Assembly (NCBI GenBank): GCA_046727435.1
Contig: JBKPCR010000328.1
Coordinates: 1 to 10,612, forward strand
Source of the DNA: CAVPRW01 sp046727435 [NCBI: bacterium]
Lineage (GTDB): Bacteria > Tectomicrobia > Entotheonellia > J063
Length of the DNA: 10,612 nt
Direction: 5' to 3'
The position numbers were made by a program, and so were the translations under genes. Below, in pieces: positions 7,001-10,612 of the stretch. The notes beneath the pieces are model-generated. The model was not told where the DNA came from, ran no database searches, and saw only the letters and a program-made list of their open reading frames with translations. Each line of letters begins with the position of its first letter. Within the stretch, counting starts at the first letter, position 1.

Positions 7001-7398
7001 TACCAGACCTGGCACATGACCTCACCACCGACATGTAACTGGCGGCACTCGCGGTCGGACATCACCCCGCGGGAAGTCGAAATAACGGCAACCCCCAAAC
7101 CATTGAGAACCCGAGGCAGCTGATCAGCTGTGACATACATGCGGCGTCCTGGTTTGCTGATTCGTTGCAGGGATTGAATTACACTGACCTCACCGGGATC
7201 GTACTTGAGGCCAATACGAATCACTTTATGGCGACCCTCACCGGCCAGGTGTGCGTCCGCGATATAACCCTCCGCCTTAAGAATCTCCGCCAGGCGCCAC
7301 TTCAGCTTAGAGGCCGGAATTTCTGTGGTCTCATGCTTAGCCAAAAGCGCATTGCGGATCCGTGTCAAAAAATCGGCAATTGGATCAGTCATCGTCAT
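7000..7398 (-). CDS. rpsH: 30S ribosomal protein S8
   Basis: S8 binds helix 21 of 16S rRNA in the central domain and in E. coli also represses spc-operon translation. The 132-residue product has the N-terminal domain MTMTDPIADFLTRIRNAL and the C-terminal domain with SKPGRRMYV, LPRVLNGLGVAVISTSRGVMSDRE and the terminal GGEV-VW pattern. The start is ATG 7396-7398; GAGG lies 10 nt upstream. A second ATG two codons later is less well spaced. It is 38 nt after rpsN and 11 nt before rplF. Confidence 0.97.
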   Translation of the reverse strand: MTMTDPIADFLTRIRNALLAKHETTEIPASKLKWRLAEILKAEGYIADAHLAGEGRHKVIRIGLKYDPGEVSVIQSLQRISKPGRRMYVTADQLPRVLNGLGVAVISTSRGVMSDRECRQLHVGGEVMCQVW

Positions 7399-7436
7399 CG
7401 GTCAAGATCCTCATCCTTCCCTTTGCAGCTGGAAGT

Positions 7437-7622
7437 TTACCAGCTGGCCTTGATCACTCCAGGAACTTCGCCACGCAATGCCCGCAAACGAAAGCAGATG
7501 CGGCACATTTGGAATTTCCGTAAGTATCCCCGTGGTCGCCCGCAAATCTGACAGCGATGATAAGCCCGCACGCGGAATTTCGGTACCCGGTTCGCTTTCA
7601 CAATCAAGGATTTCTTCGCCAA
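7437..7622 (-). CDS. rpsN: 30S ribosomal protein S14 type Z (zinc-binding), TTG start
   Basis: S14 is in the 30S head near the tRNA path. This is the short zinc-binding form, 61 residues, rather than the roughly 100-residue zinc-free form. The zinc ribbon is Cys24, Cys27, Cys40 and Cys43 ([11 protein letters not shown] and FQMCRICFR), and the C terminus GVIKASW is the family signature. The start is TTG 7620-7622 with AGGGGG 8 nt upstream; the resulting [10 protein letters not shown] is the normal N terminus. It is 12 nt after rplE, the standard spc position (L5-S14-S8). Confidence 0.97.
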   Translation of the reverse strand: MAKKSLIVKANRVPKFRVRAYHRCQICGRPRGYLRKFQMCRICFRLRALRGEVPGVIKASW

Positions 7623-7634
7623 CTTGAATTCCCC

Positions 7635-8180
7635 CTATGCCTCGCGGAATGGCATACCCAGCAGGGCCAACAAGCTTCGTGCTTCCTCGTCAGTCTGTGC
7701 CGTGGTAACAATAATAACACCAAGCCCCTTCACACGCTCCACAGCTTCGTAGCTGACTTCTGGGAAAATAATCTGCTCGCGAATCCCAAGCGCGTAATTG
7801 CCCCGTCCATCGAAAGCATCGGGAGGGATCCCTTTGAAGTCACGCACCCGTGGGAGTGCCACGTTGATGAGTCGGTCCAGGAACTCGTACATGCGCTCTT
7901 GCCGCAACGTGACTTTACACCCAATCGACATGCCAGCGCGCAGTTTGAAGTTGGCGATTGACTTCTTCGACTTGGTAACCAATGGTTTTTGGCCAGTAAT
8001 TAAGGCCAGCTCGTTGACCGCTGAATCAAGGATCTTGGAGTTCTGGATAGCCTCTCCCACTCCCATGTTGATGACGATTTTCGTCAGCCGCGGTACCTCG
8101 TGGGGGTTCTGATAGTCATATGTCTGGCGTAATTGAGGCACCACCTCATGCTGATAACGCTCTTTCAACCGAGCCGTCAT
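7635..8180 (-). CDS. rplE: 50S ribosomal protein L5
   Basis: L5 binds 5S rRNA, sits in the central protuberance, and contacts S13 and the P-site tRNA. From ATG 8178-8180 the product is 181 residues, starting [17 protein letters not shown], with [20 protein letters not shown], the segment [30 protein letters not shown], and the C-terminal [16 protein letters not shown]. The frame is open 20 codons further upstream to a TTG at 8238-8240, but that acidic extension is not part of the family and the ATG has GGAG 5 nt upstream. The 69-nt gap from rplX is long for this cluster and contains a hairpin directly over the Shine-Dalgarno, at the place where S8 binds spc mRNA in E. coli. Confidence 0.96.
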   Translation of the reverse strand: MTARLKERYQHEVVPQLRQTYDYQNPHEVPRLTKIVINMGVGEAIQNSKILDSAVNELALITGQKPLVTKSKKSIANFKLRAGMSIGCKVTLRQERMYEFLDRLINVALPRVRDFKGIPPDAFDGRGNYALGIREQIIFPEVSYEAVERVKGLGVIIVTTAQTDEEARSLLALLGMPFREA

Positions 8181-8185
8181 GGCTT

Positions 8186-8189
8186 CTCC
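8186..8189 (-). promoter_or_regulatory. ribosome binding site deciding the rplE start
   Basis: GGAG lies 5 nt before ATG 8178-8180. Two of its bases are inside the 3' arm of the adjacent hairpin (8188-8203). Confidence 0.65.
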
Positions 8190-8203
8190 GATCTCCTCAT
8201 CGG
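8188..8203 (-). promoter_or_regulatory. hairpin overlapping the rplE ribosome binding site
   Basis: On the minus strand CCGAT (8203-8199) pairs with ATCGG (8192-8188), leaving the purine loop GAGGAG (8198-8193). The 3' arm takes in the first two bases of the rplE Shine-Dalgarno. An outer GGC/GCC pairing just before the ATG could extend it across a bulge. In E. coli, S8 represses spc translation by binding a helix-21 mimic at the rplE start; the position is the same here, but the loop sequence was not shown to resemble that mimic. Confidence 0.35.
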
Positions 8204-8249
8204 CCACCTTCTCATCGATGTAGGTGCTCCAGGGGCCCAATAATCTGTC

Positions 8250-8594
8250 TCATCCAGCCTGGCCCACTACATCCCCGCACCGACGGCACACGCGAACCTT
8301 TTTGCCATTCTCGAGGTTCTTCTTTCCCACTCGTATGGGAAGGTCGCAACGGGTACAGACCAACATAACGTTCGACACGTGTATCTTGCCCTCACGCTCG
8401 ATAATGCCACCCTGCTGCGTGAGCCGACTGGGTCGCATATGACGCTTGATCATGTGGATCTTCTCGACGATGATGCGTCCTTCATCGGTGTGCACGCGGA
8501 GGACCTTGCCGCGCTTGCCTTTATCTTTGCCAGTGATGACTTCGACAAAATCGTCTCTGCGGATATGCCACGTCCGAGGAGTTTTCTTCTCCAT
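8250..8594 (-). CDS. rplX: 50S ribosomal protein L24 with C-terminal zinc-ribbon-like cysteines
   Basis: L24 is an early 50S assembly protein at the tunnel exit. The 114-residue product has the KOW motif near the start (DFVEVITGKDKGKRGKVLRV, about 15-34) and the family core VEKIHMIKRHMRP and GGIIEREGKIHVSNVMLVC. The C-terminal part holds two CXXC pairs, Cys80/Cys83 and Cys103/Cys106, consistent with a zinc ribbon; E. coli L24 keeps only part of this pattern as far as known. The start is ATG 8592-8594, 2 nt after the rplN stop, with GAGGTG 8 nt upstream inside rplN, so coupling is likely. A 69-nt gap follows before rplE. Confidence 0.97.
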   Translation of the reverse strand: MEKKTPRTWHIRRDDFVEVITGKDKGKRGKVLRVHTDEGRIIVEKIHMIKRHMRPSRLTQQGGIIEREGKIHVSNVMLVCTRCDLPIRVGKKNLENGKKVRVCRRCGDVVGQAG

Positions 8595-8596
8595 GG

Positions 8597-8965
8597 CTAT
8601 AGCACCTCGGGAGCGAGTGAGACGATCTTCATATATCTCCTGGCTCGGAGTTCACGGGCTACAGGGCCAAAAATACGCGTACCCATCGGGTCTCCTGCTT
8701 CGTTAATCAGCACTGCCGCATTTCCATCAAATCGGATGTAGGAACCGTCAGGGCGCCGGACCTCTTTGGCCGTACGCACCACAACCGCGCGGCGGACCTC
8801 GCCTTTTTTGACGGATCCATTAGGGGTTGCCTCCTTCACACTGACGACAATGACGTCTCCCAGGGTGGCGTATTTGCGGTTGGAGCCCCCCAGAGAGCGA
8901 ATGCACATGACCTTTTTCGCGCCTGTGTTATCGGCAACGTCCAGAATCGTGCGGGGCTGAATCAT
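8597..8965 (-). CDS. rplN: 50S ribosomal protein L14
   Basis: L14 lies on the subunit interface of the 50S, forms intersubunit bridges and is the docking site of the silencing factor RsfS. The 122-residue product, the exact usual length, starts [19 protein letters not shown] and contains [21 protein letters not shown], the [19 protein letters not shown] motif and FGPVARELR near the end. The start ATG 8963-8965 overlaps the rpsQ stop as ATGA, and its GGAGG is 5 nt upstream inside rpsQ, so translation is probably coupled to S17. Confidence 0.98.
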   Translation of the reverse strand: MIQPRTILDVADNTGAKKVMCIRSLGGSNRKYATLGDVIVVSVKEATPNGSVKKGEVRRAVVVRTAKEVRRPDGSYIRFDGNAAVLINEAGDPMGTRIFGPVARELRARRYMKIVSLAPEVL

Positions 8966-9243
8966 GGATTCCTCCGGGCTTCCTGGCTCTCAGTACGTTC
9001 CAGGATAGCCATGACGCGCCAGCGTTTATGCCGACTCAGTGGCCGGCTTTCGATGATTCTCACACGGTCGCCTGGTTGGCAGATGCTGTTCTCGTCATGT
9101 GCCATGAAGGTGCGCGAGCGTCGAACATAACGCTTAAACTGGGGATGTTTCGTCAGACGGTCGACGCGTACCGATACTGTCTTTACCATCTTGTTGCTCA
9201 CAACCTCACCCACCAAGGTCTTTCGTCGGCCTTGTGCCTGCAT
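8962..9243 (-). CDS. rpsQ: 30S ribosomal protein S17
   Basis: S17 is a primary binder of the 16S rRNA 5' domain with an OB fold. The 93-residue product has [24 protein letters not shown], then [19 protein letters not shown], and the signature [21 protein letters not shown]. It is about nine residues longer than E. coli S17, the extra being a polar C-terminal tail ([12 protein letters not shown]) that overlaps the rplN start by 4 nt. The start is ATG 9241-9243 with GAGAGG 5 nt upstream. It follows rpmC after 34 nt. Confidence 0.97.
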   Translation of the reverse strand: MQAQGRRKTLVGEVVSNKMVKTVSVRVDRLTKHPQFKRYVRRSRTFMAHDENSICQPGDRVRIIESRPLSRHKRWRVMAILERTESQEARRNP

Positions 9244-9277
9244 GATGTCCTCTCGTCTGGGTATGGGGCGACTCGTG

Positions 9278-9469
9278 CTAGGCCAGCGCTCTCTGCTGTT
9301 GAACGGTCTTCAGGCGAGCAATGTCTCGCCGCACCGTGCGGATGCGGCCCACATTCTCGATCTGTCCCGTCGCCAATTGAAAGCGCAAGTTAAACAGCTC
9401 TTCTTGCAGCTCTCGCAACTTTCCGCGTAGCTCCTCATCTGATAGATTACGTAGCTCAGCGGCCTTCAT
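9278..9469 (-). CDS. rpmC: 50S ribosomal protein L29
   Basis: L29 is a small helical protein at the 50S tunnel exit, next to L23, near where SRP and trigger factor dock. The 63-residue product starts [18 protein letters not shown] and forms an antiparallel helical hairpin, with the second helix containing [15 protein letters not shown] and [11 protein letters not shown]. An ATG five codons upstream (9482-9484) is in frame, but its next codons are the Shine-Dalgarno itself (GGAGGGG), so ATG 9467-9469 is the start. It is 16 nt after rplP. Confidence 0.96.
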   Translation of the reverse strand: MKAAELRNLSDEELRGKLRELQEELFNLRFQLATGQIENVGRIRTVRRDIARLKTVQQQRALA

Positions 9470-9473
9470 GACG

Positions 9474-9480
9474 CCCCTCC
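9474..9480 (-). promoter_or_regulatory. ribosome binding site deciding the rpmC start
   Basis: GGAGGGG lies 4 nt before ATG 9467-9469 and directly after the upstream in-frame ATG 9482-9484, which therefore cannot use it. It fixes L29 at 63 residues. Confidence 0.75.
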
Positions 9481-9485
9481 ACATC

Positions 9486-9893
9486 TCACTCCTTCATGAC
9501 AAAGCGAGTTTTCAAGGGCAGCTTGTGCGCCGCCAGGCGCATGGCCTCGCGGGCAATCGTCTCATCGACCCCCTCCATCTCGTAGAGGATGCGGCCCGAT
9601 CGCACCACGGCAACCCAGAACTCTGGTGCACCCTTTCCCTTTCCCATACGAGTTTCTTGGGGTTTTTTCGAGACAGGCTTGTCTGGGAAGATGCGAATCC
9701 AGATCTTACCACCACGCTTCACATGGCGCGTCATGGCGATACGCCCTGCCTCAATCTGTCGGTTGGTCAGCCAACCAGGCTCGAGCGCTTTGAGCCCGAA
9801 ACTCCCATAGTTTAGGCTTGATCCACGGTAGGCGATGCCGGTGCGACGCCCACGATGTTGTTTGCGGTACTTGACTTTCTTCGGCATTAACAT
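9486..9893 (-). CDS. rplP: 50S ribosomal protein L16
   Basis: L16 is a late 50S assembly protein between the peptidyl-transferase centre and the central protuberance, contacting A-site tRNA. The 135-residue product starts [19 protein letters not shown], has [42 protein letters not shown] and [21 protein letters not shown], all family signatures. The start is ATG 9891-9893, with GGAGG 9 nt upstream. A TTG two codons earlier (9897-9899) is only 3 nt from the GGAGG and is less likely. It follows rpsC after 34 nt. Confidence 0.97.
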   Translation of the reverse strand: MLMPKKVKYRKQHRGRRTGIAYRGSSLNYGSFGLKALEPGWLTNRQIEAGRIAMTRHVKRGGKIWIRIFPDKPVSKKPQETRMGKGKGAPEFWVAVVRSGRILYEMEGVDETIAREAMRLAAHKLPLKTRFVMKE

Positions 9894-9927
9894 GGCCAAG
9901 AACCTCCGCTTCGGATCGCGCAGCGTC

Positions 9928-10593
9928 TCATGTGGGCGCAGCCACTGTAGACGCAGGGGTACGCAGCTGCGGCATTATTTCTCCCTTAAACAGCCACACC
10001 TTCACCCCGATCGCCCCATATGTTGTCCGTGATGTCGCCGCGCCGTAGTCGATATCTGCTCGCAGCGTATGCAAGGGCACCCGTCCTTCGCGATACCACT
10101 CGGTGCGCGCCATTTCAGCACCGCCCAAGCGTCCGGAGCAGGTGATCCGAATCCCCTTCGCCCCCAGCCGCAGAGCGGAGGTGACCGCCTTTTTCATGGC
10201 ACGTCGAAATGCGATGCGGCGTTCAAGCTGCAGGGCGACGTTTTCAGCTACGAGTTGAGCATCAAGCTCGGCGCGCCGAATCTCGATGATGTTCACGAAG
10301 ACCTGCTTCTTGGTCATCGCCTCCAGTTCAGCTTTCAGCTTGTCGACTTCTGTCCCTTTGCGGCCGATGATGATCCCGGGGCGTGCGGTGTGAATGTTAA
10401 TCTTGACTCGCTTTGCCGCGCGTTCAATCTCGATGCGAGCGATCCCAGCGTGGAAGAGCTTCTCCTTGATGAACTGACGGATGCGAATGTCCTCATGCAA
10501 CTGCTCACCGTAACCACGTCGAGCAAACCAATTGGACTCCCAGGTCTTGGTGATGCCAAGTCGAAAGCCAACGGGATGGACTTTCTGCCCCAC
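9928..10593 (-). CDS. rpsC: 30S ribosomal protein S3
   Basis: S3 lines the mRNA entry pore on the 30S head and has helicase-associated function. The 221-residue product starts [24 protein letters not shown], contains a type II KH domain with the GxxG loop IIIGRKG (GRKG at 77-80), and the C-terminal domain with [23 protein letters not shown] and [11 protein letters not shown]. The C terminus stops about 12 residues after KGE, shorter than the long tails of some lineages. The start is GTG 10591-10593 with GGAGG 5 nt upstream. Confidence 0.98.
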   Translation of the reverse strand: MGQKVHPVGFRLGITKTWESNWFARRGYGEQLHEDIRIRQFIKEKLFHAGIARIEIERAAKRVKINIHTARPGIIIGRKGTEVDKLKAELEAMTKKQVFVNIIEIRRAELDAQLVAENVALQLERRIAFRRAMKKAVTSALRLGAKGIRITCSGRLGGAEMARTEWYREGRVPLHTLRADIDYGAATSRTTYGAIGVKVWLFKGEIMPQLRTPASTVAAPT

Positions 10594-10607
10594 CCTACCC
10601 TCCTTTT

Positions 10608-10612
10608 CTATG
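10608..10612 (-). CDS. possible last bases of rplV (L22), cut by window edge
   Basis: On the minus strand the window opens with CA followed by TAG (10610-10608), 14 nt before the rpsC GTG. In the S10 operon the gene before rpsC is rplV, so this TAG may be its stop. The frame cannot be confirmed from two bases. Confidence 0.25.

Noticed and set aside
7165-7551. 128-codon plus-strand open frame opposite rpsH and rpsN
   Set aside because: Antisense to two certain genes, crosses their junction, and has no family features.
8181-8240. Longer rplE reading from TTG 8240 adding 20 acidic residues
   Set aside because: No good Shine-Dalgarno before the TTG, the extension is foreign to L5, and ATG 8178-8180 has GGAG and gives the normal N terminus.
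1-10612. An unknown accessory or defence system hidden in the window
   Set aside because: Every gene is a recognised core translation, export or nucleotide gene on one strand, gaps are at most 92 nt, and no repeats, phage or transposon sequence was seen.

Overview
The window is one continuous bacterial ribosomal-protein cluster, with every real gene on the minus strand. In transcription order (high to low coordinates) it runs: [end of rplV?]-rpsC-rplP-rpmC-rpsQ-rplN-rplX-rplE-rpsN-rpsH-rplF-rplR-rpsE-rpmD-rplO-secY-adk-map-infA-rpmJ-rpsM-rpsK-rpsD-[rpoA, cut by the window edge]. This is the S10 (second half), spc and alpha operons joined end to end, with adk, map and infA inserted after secY. 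No mobile element, CRISPR array, tRNA, rRNA or accessory gene was seen. No gap between genes is longer than 92 nt.

Region by region: 8.6-10.6 kb holds the end of the S10 operon and the start of spc (S3, L16, L29, S17, L14). 4.85-8.6 kb holds the rest of the spc ribosomal proteins (L24, L5, S14, S8, L6, L18, S5, L30, L15). 2.1-4.86 kb holds the secretion channel SecY, adenylate kinase and methionine aminopeptidase. 1-2.05 kb holds IF-1, L36, S13, S11, S4 and the first 35 codons of RNA polymerase alpha. Together these supply small- and large-subunit ribosomal proteins, an initiation factor, N-terminal Met removal, the translocon that docks to the ribosome, nucleotide balance, and the RNA polymerase assembly subunit. 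Tight spacing, several overlaps and Shine-Dalgarno sites placed inside upstream genes point to co-transcription and translational coupling.

The organism is a bacterium of moderate GC content that reads strong GGAGG-type Shine-Dalgarno sites and often starts with GTG or TTG (8 of the 22 complete genes). Keeping both the adk-map-infA block and rpsD between rpsK and rpoA differs from E. coli (adk, map and infA elsewhere) and from Bacillus (rpsD elsewhere). With the zinc-binding forms of S4, S14, L36, L24 and adenylate kinase, this suggests a lineage outside those two, of the NC10/Methylomirabilota or Nitrospirota kind. That placement is inference from gene order and general sequence character, not from a search.

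The window is essentially ordinary core genome. The only non-routine signals are candidate RNA structures in three gaps (rpsD-rpoA, upstream of rpsM, upstream of rplE), a possible internal promoter before infA, a zinc-ribbon L24, and several genes whose longest open frame gives the wrong start (rpsD, rplE, rplF, rpmC, rplP, rpmJ).
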